Below, piece after piece: positions 33,691-45,200 of a stretch of 64,000 nucleotides of DNA (positions are counted from its first letter, which is position 1; every line of letters starts with the position of its first letter). The stretch comes from Spiroplasma eriocheiris. Lineage in GTDB: Bacteria > Bacillota_I > Bacilli_A > Mycoplasmatales > Mycoplasmataceae. Under the pieces are notes generated by a model, which made no database searches, was not told the origin of the DNA, and worked only from the letters and a program-made list of their open reading frames with translations. The position numbers were made by a program, and so were the translations under genes. The DNA is taken from NCBI RefSeq assembly GCF_001029265.1, contig NZ_CP011856.1, positions 992,001 to 1,056,000 on the forward strand. Reading direction: 5' to 3'.

Positions 33691-36084
33691 TTAACAAGTA
33701 GAAGCAAGAGATTCATCTTCATTATGTTTCATTTCTTTTGTTGAAGATTGTTTTAATTTTAGAAGACGTTCTTCAATTTCAGCTTCTTTTAAGGTGTTTT
33801 GTAATCGTTGGGCTTCTAATTTTTCTCTATTACTTGGTTCTTTATATGGTTCTTTTTCTAAAGATCGTTGGGACTCATTTTTTTGTATATCATTATTGTC
33901 ATTAATTATAACACTAGTAGGCTTTTTGCCACCAGAACTATTATTATAATTTTGTTCTAATTTATGTCTCTCATTATTTTTAATTTGGTTTTCAAAATAT
34001 TCATCAATTTTTTTATCTTCATCTGTTATTTCAAAAAACATATTCCGAATATCTTTATTTTGTCATTCTGGCATTAAAAATTTATCTTTAATTTTTTCAA
34101 TATTACATTTGTTTTTTAAAGCACCCACTAAGCTATTAAAGTATTTTTGGGCTTGTTCTTGAACTTTTCCAGCTTGTTTCTTGTCTAGGTGGTTTTCTTT
34201 ATTAGAAACATAATTATTAACTATTGCTGCAAAATCTTTTTTATAGGACTTTTTAAAATCTTTTATTGTAGAACATGAATAGTTAATGATTGCTTCAATA
34301 CATATTTTATCTTTCAAAAAACGGGTGTTAATATCGAATTTGTCCACGTTTTTAATGCGGTTAGGGTCACTTATAATATTAAAATTATTTAATACTGCCA
34401 AAAAAATATGGGATTTATTTAAAGTTTCCGCTATTTTATTAACTTTAAAAAATAATTCTTTTGTTTCTAAATCCATTTTTTTAAAATCAACTTTCATAGA
34501 ATCAGTCAAACTTTTGCCTTTTTCATTAGTTAATTTATTTTCTAATTGTTCAATTATTTTCACAACTCCATGTCTAACAGTTTCTGGTGGCAATTTTTCT
34601 TTTCATCTGTCAATTAGCAAAGCTTTATAAGTTTCTAAATATAAATTATTACCAAAAGCTATTTGTGCTCTTTTTTCATATAATTTTTTTAACGGCTCTT
34701 TTAGGTTATCTAAAACATATTTTTCTCCTTTTGGAATATAAGAATGACTAGAACTTTTAGACTCTGAAATGTTATTACGACTTTGTGGATCACCATTTTT
34801 AGTTGTGCTAGTTGAACTTGAAAACTGAGTATTTTCTGGGAGTTTTATATTATGACCTACAATTTCACTATGTAATAATAAATAAAATTTTTGTTTTTTA
34901 GTACTCTCTTCAGCATTAGAACTCGAAAAAGTTTGGCTATTTTTTAATCAAGTTAAAAACTCTAATTCCTCGTCTTTTGATAATTTTGGTAAAAAATCGC
35001 TCGGATCTTTAATAATTATTTTACGAACTTCTTTCATTTGCTGTTGGCCAATCTCATTTAAGTCACCATCAATTTTTCCATCAACAAAAAATTTAGCAAA
35101 ATTATAATCATCCATATATTGTCGGAATTCTTTTGCTAATTCTTTCATGTTTATTTTAAAAAGTTCCATACTATTTTGGTTGGCGGAATTAATATCTTCC
35201 GGTTTAAAAATACTTTGAAAGTTTGAATCAATTGGTTCAATTGCCAAATATTTTGGCCCTTGGATTAAATTTTCTTTATTTGGGACACTATTATTATCCC
35301 CACTAGTTTTGTTATTAACATTAGGTGATACTTTTCCTAATAATTTCGAAGTTCCTGGTTGTCCTGCAACATCTGATGTTAATTTACTTAAAATATCATT
35401 AACTTCTTTATCATTAAGTTTTACTTTTGGCAAATCTGGTTTATTATCTTTTAATAATTCTATGGCTTTTTCTACTTTTTCTTCTAGAGCTCCTAACTGT
35501 TGTGCTAGGTCTGATTTTTGATTCTGTTGTTTATAAATTTGATTTAAAGTAAATTTCGCATCTACCATTTGGGGCAAAATATTTTTGGCTTTAATAAACT
35601 CGGTGGTATTCCCAGTTTGGTCTTTATTTTTAAATTCTTCAATTACCATTTCTGCTAACGGAAAAAGAAGAATTTTTGTATTAGCGGGATCAGTTCTTAA
35701 TTTACATTCGTATTGGTTTTTAAAGTTTAAAATATCATCATTATCAGCATAATATTGAAGTAATGTATCATAAATTCCTTCATTATTATTCCTAAATGTT
35801 AAATCATCATTAAGTTTCACTGAGATAACTTGGTTTATTGTTAATCTAACTTCATCTTCGGTTAAATTATTATCTTCTTCTTGGGATGAATTATCATCTT
35901 CTTCTTGGGTTAAATTGTTATCTTCCAACAATACTTGAAGTGGTTTTCCAACATGAGTTTTATAAAAAAGCATTTCTGATTTAACTTTTAATGCTAATTG
36001 TTCGTCTAAAAATTTAATAACAGCCTCTGTTTGTATCTTTGAAAATTCCTCTAATTGTTTAAGAGTTTCGTTGTTGTTATTCAT
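33691..36084 (-). CDS. Large unknown protein, 797 aa, effector operon
   Basis: First gene of the operon, one frame across TGA Trp codons. No signal peptide or membrane helix. An acidic repeat near residue 55 (QEEDDNSSQEEDNNLTEDE) reflects a short tandem duplication. The middle is charged helix and linkers rich in Asn/Ser. The tail LKEAEIEERLLKLKQSS resembles the tails of the two downstream proteins. ATAAGGAG site before ATG at 36084. Family not recognised. Confidence 0.7.
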
Positions 36085-36129
36085 AATTTTTTCTCCTTAT
36101 ATAGTTAATTATTATTTTTAACATAGAGC

Positions 36130-36168
36130 AAAAAAACCAAAAGATAAATAATTTCTTTTGGTTTTTTA
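36130..36168. terminator. Hairpin just upstream of the effector operon
   Basis: AAAAACCAAAAGA pairs with TCTTTTGGTTTTT around a ~9-base loop; T7 follows on minus and T6 on plus. It lies only 46 bases before the ATG at 36084, so it either ends transcripts from upstream or attenuates the operon. Confidence 0.7.
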
Positions 36169-36422
36169 AAAACTCTAATTTTATTTTAATGTGCAAAATT
36201 AAAAAATTAAAAATAATTATTAGATTTTTTAATTGTTTAAATTTATTTATTTTATTTCTTAAAAATTACTTTAGATATTTTTTAACACTGATATTGTAAA
36301 AAGCTTGGTAAAACTTTCATAAATTTTCTTATATCTCTAATAAAAACCTTAATTTCTAATATTAATATTTTAAAAAACCTATCAATAAAATAACTGGTCT
36401 TACAACTACTAGTATTAATTGC
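36169..36422. other. Non-coding AT-rich stretch
   Basis: Together with the flanking hairpins, about 415 bases (36085-36499) carry no gene. I see no further convincing structure in this part. Confidence 0.5.
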
Positions 36423-36473
36423 AAAAAAAAAAAAAAAAGAATTTCTTTATCTTATAGAATTAAATAAAGAAAT
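36423..36473 (-). terminator. Terminator with a 16-base T tract
   Basis: ATTTCTTTAT (36441-36450) pairs with ATAAAGAAAT (36464-36473); on minus the stem is followed by TTC and T16 (A16 at 36423-36438). It ends the 145-aa membrane protein gene. Confidence 0.8.
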
Positions 36474-36499
36474 CATTGTTGTTTTATAATCTTCTTAAA

Positions 36500-36937
36500 T
36501 TAATCTTTAAATGCTAAGACATATCCAATACAACTAGGAACAACAATAATTCCTGAAAATAGCATTGGTAAGATCATTACTGATCGTAATGTTGTTCCTG
36601 AAACACTTAAGTCTGGGTTTTTTGTTCATGATACATAATAAGCTGATAGACCCATTACTACTGCACCAATTGCTAATGCTCCTAAGGCATTAATTCCAAC
36701 TCACATATTTCCTTTTAAGAAAATTAAATTAGTAATTAACATTAAGATTCCACAACCAGCAGCAATCCCCATTAGAACAGCAACTCCGGTGTAGGCATCT
36801 GTTACATTATCAAAGTTATAGTTTCCAATTGGTGGAACAATATCATTTTTAATATATAACTGAGCAAATAAAATTATTGAGATAATTCCAGCTGCTAAAA
36901 TAATCGAACTAAAAATTAATTGAATTAGTTTTTTCAT
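36500..36937 (-). CDS. Four-TM membrane protein
   Basis: 145 aa with four hydrophobic segments (IFSSIILAAGIISIILF at the N-terminus, VAVLMGIAAGCGILMLI, ALGALAIGAVVMGL, MLPMLFSGIIVVPS-like at the end). Two TGA Trp codons. Start at 36937 is chosen because residues from there begin a signal-anchor and a perfect promoter lies upstream; the ribosome site is weak. No family recognised. Confidence 0.65.
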
Positions 36938-37001
36938 ATATTTGTTACTCAACTTTCTAATATTAATAAATGACCAATAGTTCAATTAATGAACTATCTT
37001 A

Positions 37002-37030
37002 ATTATAAAATAAAGGCTATAAAGTTGCAA
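37002..37030 (-). promoter_or_regulatory. Promoter of the 145-aa membrane protein gene
   Basis: -35 TTGCAA (37030-37025) and -10 TATAAT (37007-37002) on minus, 17 bases apart. Confidence 0.8.
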
Positions 37031-37095
37031 ATTAAAAATTTTTAAAGTTTCATATGTTCGAATAAATTATGTGTTTGTTTAAAAACTAATTAAAA

Positions 37096-37629
37096 TTATT
37101 TATTTATTAAATATTCGTTAAAATATTTAATTACTTCTGACATATTTAATTGTTTTGGTTTTAACTTGCCACTTTGATTAAAATCCATAAACTTGTCTTT
37201 ATATCATTCTAATAAATGTTGATATTTTTCCTTAGTAAAATTTTGAATATTGGACTCTGATTCTTTTAAGAATTTTAAACTTATGTCATATCAAGTTAAA
37301 TCTGTATTATATGGTAGAAACTCTTTTAAATCTCATTGAACACAACATTCTAAGATTAAAAAGAAATCTGTTTGAACTACTTCAAAACTATTATTTTGGG
37401 CATAAAAAGAATGGAACGTGTTAACATAATGACCTCGGTTATGCATTTCAATAACTCAGTTATGTATTAATAAATTAAAATAGTTTCTCTTTAAATCTAA
37501 AAATGGTTGCATTGCTTTATTATGGGGGTTTACATTCAAACAATAATCATGCATCCCAAATTCTTTTCTTAAGGCAGTAAGTGAAAGATCAGGAGCATAT
37601 TGATATAGTTCATGAGGAATAATACGCAT
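37096..37629 (-). CDS. Small protein, weak likeness to pyrimidine-dimer glycosylase family
   Basis: 177 aa, cytosolic. MRIIPHELYQYAPDLSLTAL at the N-terminus and NLLIHNWVIEMHNRGHYV near residue 60 recall the layout of the small pyrimidine dimer DNA glycosylase-like family (start MRLW.. with a later VI.EM..RGY), but the likeness is faint. Rich in aromatic residues, four TGA Trp codons. AAAGGA site 8-9 bases before ATG at 37629. Monocistronic. Confidence 0.5.
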
Positions 37630-37693
37630 GTTAACAAGTCCTTTCTATCAATAATGTTAATTAAATTATTATCAAAAATAGTTTTTCAACTTA

Positions 37694-37765
37694 AAAAGTT
37701 ATCCTTTTAATTATAATCAATTTATTTTAATTTAGATATAAATAATGATAATCAGGATAACTTTT
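37694..37765 (-). terminator. Inverted repeat, possible permease terminator
   Basis: AAAAGTTATCC (37694-37704) and GGATAACTTTT (37755-37765) are perfect complements with a 50-base AT-rich loop; T5 follows on minus. It may end the permease transcript, though the loop is long. Confidence 0.4.
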
Positions 37766-37786
37766 ATTAGGAATGTTATTAATTAA

Positions 37787-40700
37787 TTAACTTTCAATTA
37801 GATTAATTTGTTCTTGAATACTACTATGATTAATTTTTTGAATTAAAATCCCATAGGCAATACCATAGATGATACCAATTAATACAAAGGTAATCGGAAT
37901 TAAGATTCAAGGTAAGTTTAACGGAATTACAATGTTTGCCGCATTTAAACTAGTCATTACAATTGCTTTAATAATAAACCAGGTTCCAAAAACCCCAATT
38001 ACTCAAGCTATGAACACAAATGGGGTAAAGATTCCTAAGGTCATACTATTAATTTCTCGTTTGCGATAACCCATTGTTTTTAATACGGCAATAAATTTTA
38101 AATAGGTTGTTAAAAATGCTTCAGTAATGATGAAGACAACAATAACTGCGGCAATAATCATTAAGCAGACAAATAAGGTTGATAAAATAATGGAAATATT
38201 AGCTAATTTAATAATAATGTCTTTTTTGATTCCAATATAATCACTAAGGTTACTATTAACCGCGTTAGTAAATTTTCCAGCAAAGAAATTGCTTAATAAG
38301 AAATCACCATTTGGACTCACAACATTATAAACTGTTGTTTGAGTATATGGTTCATAATCTTTACTATACTGCCCATTAAACCATGCTTTAGTATTAGTTT
38401 GCTGGTCATTCACTAAATTATAGCCCATAATTTGGTTGGCATAGGTTTGGTCTAAGAAGATGCGGGGGCGATCATATGATTCTTGAACTCCCACAACTTG
38501 GTAATGGACTTCTTTACGCACATTATTAACTTTTAAAAATGGGTTTGTGGTATGTAAAATATCGCTACTCATTGCCACATGGTACCAATTATTAGGGAAA
38601 GTTTGGAAAGATGATAACGGGTCATTAATAATATAATCATAATCAGTATTATATGGTTTAATCACATAATACTCTTTTAAACCGTTACCATCATCATAAT
38701 TTACTTTATCCACCACCTTTTGTTGAGGATTTGGCGGATTGGTTTCAAATAATTTTGGTAAACTAACACCAGTTGTATCACTAATTAAATTCATATCCCA
38801 GTCACTAGCATCTACTTCAGAAGTGGGAATTAATAATTCAATATTGGATAATTGATAATACGGTCTAATTTTGTTATCTGCTTGATAACCAAATTGAACT
38901 GGGAAGGAATTATTATCATTATTAATAGTTAATTTTGATAAATCAAGATTTTCTTTTTCTAAATCGATTAGATTACTTGTATTATGAAAATCCCCACTCG
39001 CATTATAGAATCAATATGAGCTACTACTATTATTTTCGCTGCCAATGGTTTGATAATTTTTTGTGCGGGAATTATAAAATTGTAATGTTGGAACTTCAAC
39101 AGTTGTTGTAATTTGATCATTTGGTTGTCAACCATATTTTTTCTGGGCAATACTATTGACTGCCACTGGAATTGTTGAAGGTAAACTATTACGATCATTG
39201 TTAAATAAATCATTGCGCAATTTGTTTTTCATTACAATTGTATTATTATCTGCGCTAATACCATAAGTATCAACACTAAAGTCATTAAACTGCGAACGGT
39301 ATCTTGTAAATAAATCATCTTGGGTTGCTTGATAAGCCTGGGTCCCAAAGGTAAAGGCAAATTCACGTTGACGTTGTTCATTCCCACTTCAAATTTGTTT
39401 AATATCCGGGGGCAAAATACTTTCGGTTGCCACCGAAAAACAATAGCGCCAACTTTCATATGGTTTTGTATTATCAAAGGGAATTGGTTCTTTCCCGAAA
39501 GCAGTTGGGACAACTGTACATAATAACGTTGAAATCGTGTAATTTAAATCATCATCTAAATAATGGTCTGATAATGCTTTAAAAATTCCTAATGATAGAG
39601 CAGTTCCCCGGGCTGTGGCAAAATTATATAAAACTGCATTTCGTAAATCATCTTCATAGTATTTAATGGCCGCTGGTGGTAAGTTTCAAATATCTAATCA
39701 ATATTTTTTAGCACTCCCAATCGGAACAATATTACCATTTTCATCTAATGTATTCCCATCTTTGTCATATAAATATTCTTTAATATAGTTAGGAAAAACA
39801 TTATTATTCCGAATCGGGTAAGTTGGATTGGCACTATCAGGACCTGTTCAATTATATAATTGGTAGCCCGTTAGGGGGTTATTTCCAATAATTCCGTTGT
39901 AATTAGTTTCATTATTATAACCAAGATTTTTATAATAATCCTGACTTACTTGTTTTAAAGAAGTCGGAATAATAATGGCCCCGGTTAACCCAACCGTTGC
40001 TAGTAATAGAACAATAAATAATAACCCAATATTTTTTAACGAAACACTTAATAAGATTACTTTAAACCGACTAGTAAATTTTTTAAAATGAATTCGTTTT
40101 AGTAAATGAGTTAACTTATTCTCAGAACTTAAATTACTATTTGGCTGGATTAATTTTAATGGGTTATCTTTTAACTGGATAATTCCCATCAACAAAATAA
40201 TAAAAATTGTTAATCCCAGCGCAATAATAATATTGTATAAAAATGATCACCCACTAATAGTAAAATTAACTGGTAAAATAAAGAACTTATTAAAAACATT
40301 CATAATTGGGATTTGCATTACTAGTCCTAATCCTCATCCCGCCAGACCGCCAATCAGAGAAATTATTATTCCATATGAAAGATAAGATGCGGCAATTTGA
40401 TAGATACTAAACCCGTTTGCTTTTAAAATTCCGTTTTCAACTCTCCTTTTGTTAATAATCTTTTTCATAATAAAAACCAACGATAACACTAAAATTGCAT
40501 AAAAGAAAATCATTAATCCATAATTTATTAACTGGTAAATATTGATGACCGTCCCCAACATCGTGTTCCGATTAGTAATGGCTGCTGTTTCTTGATTACT
40601 TTTGATTTGGGCATAATTATTTTGGTTTAAATGTAAAAAATCATCATTTAAATAATATTTAAAATTTTTTAAATCAGTTTGTTTATCAACCCCATACGAT

Positions 40701-41335
40701 TGTAAAAAAGCAGTTGAGTTTTCTTTAATACTATCCCCAATAAAATATTTGGTTAAAGTTTGACTATAAGCAACGGGATTTAAATAAATAATTGCTTCGG
40801 TTTGTTGATTAGGGATGGTGTCAGTATCATAAATGGTTGGATAAATATTGCCAACATCACCACCAATAGCACCAACATACAGTGAACGAGTTTGATCATC
40901 CCCAAGACTAATAGCATCCCCCACTTTGACATTATAAAGTCGTTGATAACTTGGTGAAACAACAACATAAACATTATTACCTGGCTGGTTTCAAGTGGGA
41001 TCGCGTTGATAGGTTTCAAATAATCGCATTTGATCATTGGCAAATAGATCTTCCCAATTAATAATTTTATATTTTAAATTCTTTTGGTAATCCCACGCGT
41101 AATATTCGTGGCGATTAAAAATTTTAAAGTTATTTACATCCCCTAAAATTTGGCTATAGGTATTAAATAAATCAATAATCCGAAAGAATTTTGCTGACGA
41201 ATCATAAGCATATAAATTTCCCACTTGGTAACTAGCAAAATTACGGGGATCACTTAAGCTATCCAAGCTAGTTCCAAACTCAGATTCAAAAAGATAACTA
41301 TATGTTTGATTATTATTAGTACGGTTAATTATCAT
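37787..41335 (-). CDS. ABC-type FtsX/MacB-like permease, main part
   Basis: 1182 codons in one frame with many TGA Trp codons. FtsX-like cores: YGLMIFFYAILVLSLVFIMKK followed by RRVENGILKANGFS, and near the C-terminus FIAVLKTMGYRKREINSM, each with flanking helices; large extracellular domains lie between. It is out of frame (+/-1) with the preceding N-terminal part (41325-42146), whose stop overlaps this ATG (GTATGATAATTAA). Starting here would lack the first membrane helix, so it is likely one broken gene of about 1457 aa. Paired with a lipoprotein upstream. Confidence 0.75.
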
Positions 41336-42146
41336 ACACCAGCAATCCTAACATCCCGCCCATTTTATTAGTAAATAAATAATTAGGATCGCCCTGCTGA
41401 TTGCTCGGAATTTGATTATCGGTTTTATCTAAATAAATTTGCTGACTTCATTTAGTTACGTTATCATCATTTAGGTAATTAACAATTTGGTTAAGATCAG
41501 TAGTATTGTTAGTTTTGGCATAAATCTGCATCAACTGTAAAATATTAAAAGAAGTGGGAGCTTGTTGTAAGACTTTAAAATAATTATCTAAATCCTTTTG
41601 ATATTTTTGTTTTAAATTATCATTAGTCGTTATGCTAATTTTATTAACTAATTTGCCAACTAACGAATTCTGAAAGTGTTTACTTGTTAGGTTAATATTA
41701 TTCAAACTATAAATATTAGCCATTGAATAACCAGGCGCAAAAGACACTATATAATTACCATCAGTACTAATTGTAAAATATTCAGCTTTTAAAGCTTGGA
41801 GCACATCATCTGGTTGCGCACCAATTGAAATTGTTGGCAAACTGTATTCTAAGCGATAACTTTGGTCCGGATTCTTTTTATACACTTCAATTTTTTCATC
41901 CGTAAAAGAAGTCCAGGGCGTAATACTCTGGGTATTTTGATAATTAAGTAGTGAATTATAACGAAAAGAATAATCATAATTAAATTCACCATTGCCCATA
42001 TAGTTATATGCTGAGTTTAACCGTTGATTAATGGTATTGGAAGAAACAAATAAAATTGAAGACAAGGCCACTAAAATAATTAATATTACGAGTTGAATTT
42101 TATCTTTTAAACTACTTTTTAATGCCTGCTTAATTAATAACAACAT
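41325..42146 (-). CDS. FtsX-like permease, N-terminal part (frameshifted)
   Basis: 273 codons. MLLLIKQALKSSLKDKIQ then a signal-anchor helix (LVILIILVALSSILFV) and the start of an extracellular domain. ATG at 42146 with AAGGTA 6 bases before. It ends with TAA at 41325-41327 just where the long permease frame opens. Joined, the two give the usual layout of Spiroplasma giant permeases with a first helix, a large outer domain and two FtsX cores. Confidence 0.7.
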
Positions 42147-42161
42147 CTTGTACCTTAACAA

Positions 42162-42196
42162 CAAAAAACTTATTAGTTATTGCTAACTAGTAAGTT
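42162..42196 (-). terminator. Hairpin between lipoprotein and permease
   Basis: AACTTACTAGTTA and TAACTAATAAGTT (minus sense) pair with one mismatch around GCAA-like loop; T6 follows. It sits inside the 60-base gap, so it may reduce permease expression relative to the lipoprotein. Confidence 0.65.
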
Positions 42197-42206
42197 CTTT
42201 AAAATT

Positions 42207-44288
42207 TTAATAGTAACGCTTATTATTAATTGTTCAGATAAAGTTTCCCATTTTGGCAACTGCTCCCTCCGGAGTAATGTCAAAAGAAACAGTATAAGTA
42301 TTTTTAACAGAATTAAAAGTAGTTCCTAACCCATCATGATTTTTTCAATCTTCTAATGAGTAATTAGGATTATTAGCGTCACCCGTTGGCGCCACCCCTT
42401 TTAAGTTACCAGAATTATCAGAAGTTAATTGAATATTTAATGGGGTTGAATGGTATTTATCTAAATTTTGTTGGTTATTAACCATACTATCTCCCAGACC
42501 ATTATAAGTCATCGTATAAGTTAAGGTTGACCAACCTCCACCAGTATCAACGCGTTGCACCGAATTCGGAACAATATCTCAGATATCATCTCGGTATAAA
42601 TAATCAAAATAATTATTTGTTAAATCACTTGTTGCTTGGTTAGTTCATTTTGTAAATAAACTATCTGAACTTTTAAACATTGCTTTTAAGAATTCATACA
42701 TTCCCCCACTCGTATTTCATTTAGCCATATATGACATCATTGACCCAGGTGCAACTTGATAAGCACCCGTCGCATCTTTTGTCATCCCCAGTTTCATTAA
42801 TACTCAATCATGGTAAGAAATTATCTTTCCAGTTCCATCATCAACCGCCTTGACTGTACCATTTTTAGGGTCAGTAAAATCATGTAAATTATAATTTACT
42901 TCATCACTAAATCCCGCAATCGCTTTTAGTGCTGCAACATTTGCTTTTTGTTCAGCTGATTGTTCAGTTCCATCATTTGCTGATGAACCAAACATTGCTC
43001 CAAAATCAGCAAAAGCACCTAAGAAAGTAAGGACTGGAATTTGATTATATTTAAAAGCATTAACCATCATAATTAAAATATCTCATAAACTCCCTTGTAC
43101 TTGGGCATTACGTAATTGGTCAATTTTGGCCATCAAGTTTTTATAAGCCGCTGTTGATAAAACTTCATTTAATTTTTGTTGGTCAACATTTGGTGAGGCT
43201 TTGATTGCTAAATTGAAAGTATCATATAACTCCACAAACTTAGCATAGACATTAATTCCCCCGCTTAAACTAGCTAACTTATCCATTGAAATTGGCGCAA
43301 ATAACCCTGCATTGGCAATTTTATTTGGTAGCGCATCAAATTCTTGCAGAACTTCAAATAGTGATTTTCCAATCGTAGGATCTAATACTTTTGTATAGTT
43401 TTCTCCTAATAATGAACTATCCGCTAATTGCCCAAACACATCATTATCCGTTTTCGTTCCAAACAAGGCAGTTACTGCCGTGTTTAAATGTTGAAAAATA
43501 AATTTTCGTAATTTATCATCTTGGCCACCTAAAAAAGTATCTTGACGGACAAATGGTAGGACTTTTGAAATACTTGCTAATCCCGTAATTGCATTTGTTT
43601 GACTCATCATACTAAACCCTTGCCCTAAGAAATTAACAGTATTTAGTGCATACATATTTGTAGCATTTTTTGTTACATTATAAACATTAAAGTTATTGGC
43701 ATTCCCAAAAGCAGTTCCATCATCAGTAATATAACCATTACCCTTAACTTTATCATTTAATAATAGTAACTGGTATAAACGTGAAGAATCAATCACATTG
43801 TCATTGGCTCCTGCACTAGCATATCCCCCCGGTATTTGGTCTTTTAAATCAGCATGGAACAAGTAATTTGAAAAAGCTCCCGTATCTGAATAAGCTCAAC
43901 TAACTGGATTGTTTGGTGCTACGATATTAACTAAATTATCTACCGTATACGCACGGTTTTTACGATGAAAATTAGCTTTGGCTTGGGTTAAGTCAACCAC
44001 AGCCCCTGTTTTAGTGGTAAATTTATCTTTTGTTGAATTAACAAATCAGTTTAGCATATCCTGGGCATAAACATTTAAATTCTCATGGCGAGAAGAAATT
44101 AATAATTTTGAAATTGCTAATTAATTTTTAACTAGCTCTTCATTTGTTTTATTAGCAATTTGGTCAAGTTCATGGTCAAAATATGAAACATTTGTTTTCC
44201 CATTGTTTGTTTTATGACAAGCAACAACACTAACAGTTGATGAACCAACTAATGTCACTACTCCTAAAATACCTAATAATTTTCGCAT
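42207..44288 (-). pseudogene. Surface lipoprotein with in-frame stop at codon 56
   Basis: 694 codons from ATG at 44288. Signal peptide MRKLLGILGVVTLVGSSTV with lipobox VSVVAC (Cys ~24). A TAA at 44123-44121 (codon 56) interrupts; after it the same frame runs on for 638 codons without further stop except TGA (Trp). The rest is a large extracellular domain (FHADLKDQIPGGYAS..., GGINVYAKFVELYDTF). Together with the permease it resembles the lipoprotein-permease pairs common in Spiroplasma. GAGGGAG site upstream. Confidence 0.75.
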
Positions 44289-44347
44289 ATTTTTTTAAAT
44301 CTCCCTCATTGTTATATCTTTCTTTCCAAAGATAAAATAATTAAAAC

Positions 44348-44363
44348 AAAAAAAAAAAAAAAA
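44348..44363. repeat. Poly-A tract, 16 bases, upstream of lipoprotein gene
   Basis: On minus it reads ATTGC-T16-GTTTTAATT, 60 bases before the lipoprotein ATG. It lies where the promoter should be. Confidence 0.9.
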
Positions 44364-44502
44364 GCAATTTTAACAAATATTGACATTTAGAAAATTCATA
44401 AAAGTGCTTATTATTTAACTTTCAATGGGCGAGCAAAAAAGTAAAATTATCTCAAAATTAGAAAATAAATTACGATTTTTTAAATATTTTCTCTAAAAAT
44501 AA

Positions 44503-44530
44503 TTGCAAAAATTCTTTCCCGCTATATAAT
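44503..44530 (+). promoter_or_regulatory. Promoter of the secreted 158-aa protein
   Basis: TTGCAA (44503-44508) and TATAAT (44525-44530), 16 bases apart; the gene starts 86 bases on. The stretch 44289-44615 otherwise has only the poly-A tract. Confidence 0.75.
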
Positions 44531-44615
44531 GAAATTAGGATAAGATTTTACTTGATTATTTTAAAAATAAACAATAATAAATAATTTTTTAATTTGTGAA
44601 AGAAGGATAATAACT

Positions 44616-45092
44616 ATGAAAACTCTATTAACATTCCTAGGGAGCAGTATCATTGGGGCAACAAGTGTTGCTAGTGGTACTGTCCAAATTCATGAAAATA
44701 ATATTACAACAAATAATGTAACTAACGGATTATACTCTTTTGATGTAAGTGGCAGAGATGACTATATTTTTGGTTGGCATTGACAAGATAGTAGTACTTT
44801 TAATGACAATAATGCTAACATCAACTATCAGTGAGGAAGTAAAACATACCATGGTGGTTTAGACTATACCACAGTTGATATGACAAATGCGCCCGTTTCA
44901 GAACAATGAGAACAATATAAAACTGTTTATCTTTTCTCACGCGATGTGTTCATTGGTTTAGCCGAAGTAAGAATGTTTATTACAATGGATTACCACAAAG
45001 GATATGATGGTAAATATAATATTAGATATCATGCTTTAAATTCAAAAACTGATTGATCTGGTTCATATGCTCATTTTTGAGGAAGTTTATAA
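44616..45092 (+). CDS. Secreted protein of unknown function
   Basis: 158 aa. Signal peptide MKTLLTFLGSSIIGATSVASG without lipobox Cys, so it is secreted rather than lipid-anchored. The mature part is aromatic, Trp/Tyr/Gly-rich and strand-like (DDYIFGWHWQDSS, YQWGSKTYHGGLDY, FWGSL), with five TGA Trp codons. AAGGA site at 44602-44606. Same N-terminal style as the broken gene at 7891. A lectin- or adhesin-like role is possible but unproven. Confidence 0.75.
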
Positions 45093-45169
45093 TATTTTAA
45101 TAATCTATTTTTAAATGTAATTTGAGTAAAATTTTATCTCGAAACTAAATGCGATGCTACTTTAGTTTA

Positions 45170-45200
45170 AAAAAGAATTACTATATTAGTAATTCTTTTT
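45170..45200. terminator. Bidirectional terminator, secreted protein / recA
   Basis: AAAAAGAATTACTA/TAGTAATTCTTTTT, a 14-bp stem with A and T runs; it overlaps the recA stop. Confidence 0.85.

Noticed and set aside
34286..34630. Plus-strand frame antisense to the 797-aa gene
   Set aside because: No ribosome site or promoter; low-complexity shadow of the minus-strand gene.
36423..36438. A16 tract as a phase-variable promoter
   Set aside because: On minus it directly follows a stem (36441-36473), so it is the T run of a terminator.
41325..41335. Overlapping stop/start as two coupled permease genes
   Set aside because: The second part would lack its first helix and begin within an outer domain, so a frameshift explains it better; kept as two entries for honesty of coordinates.
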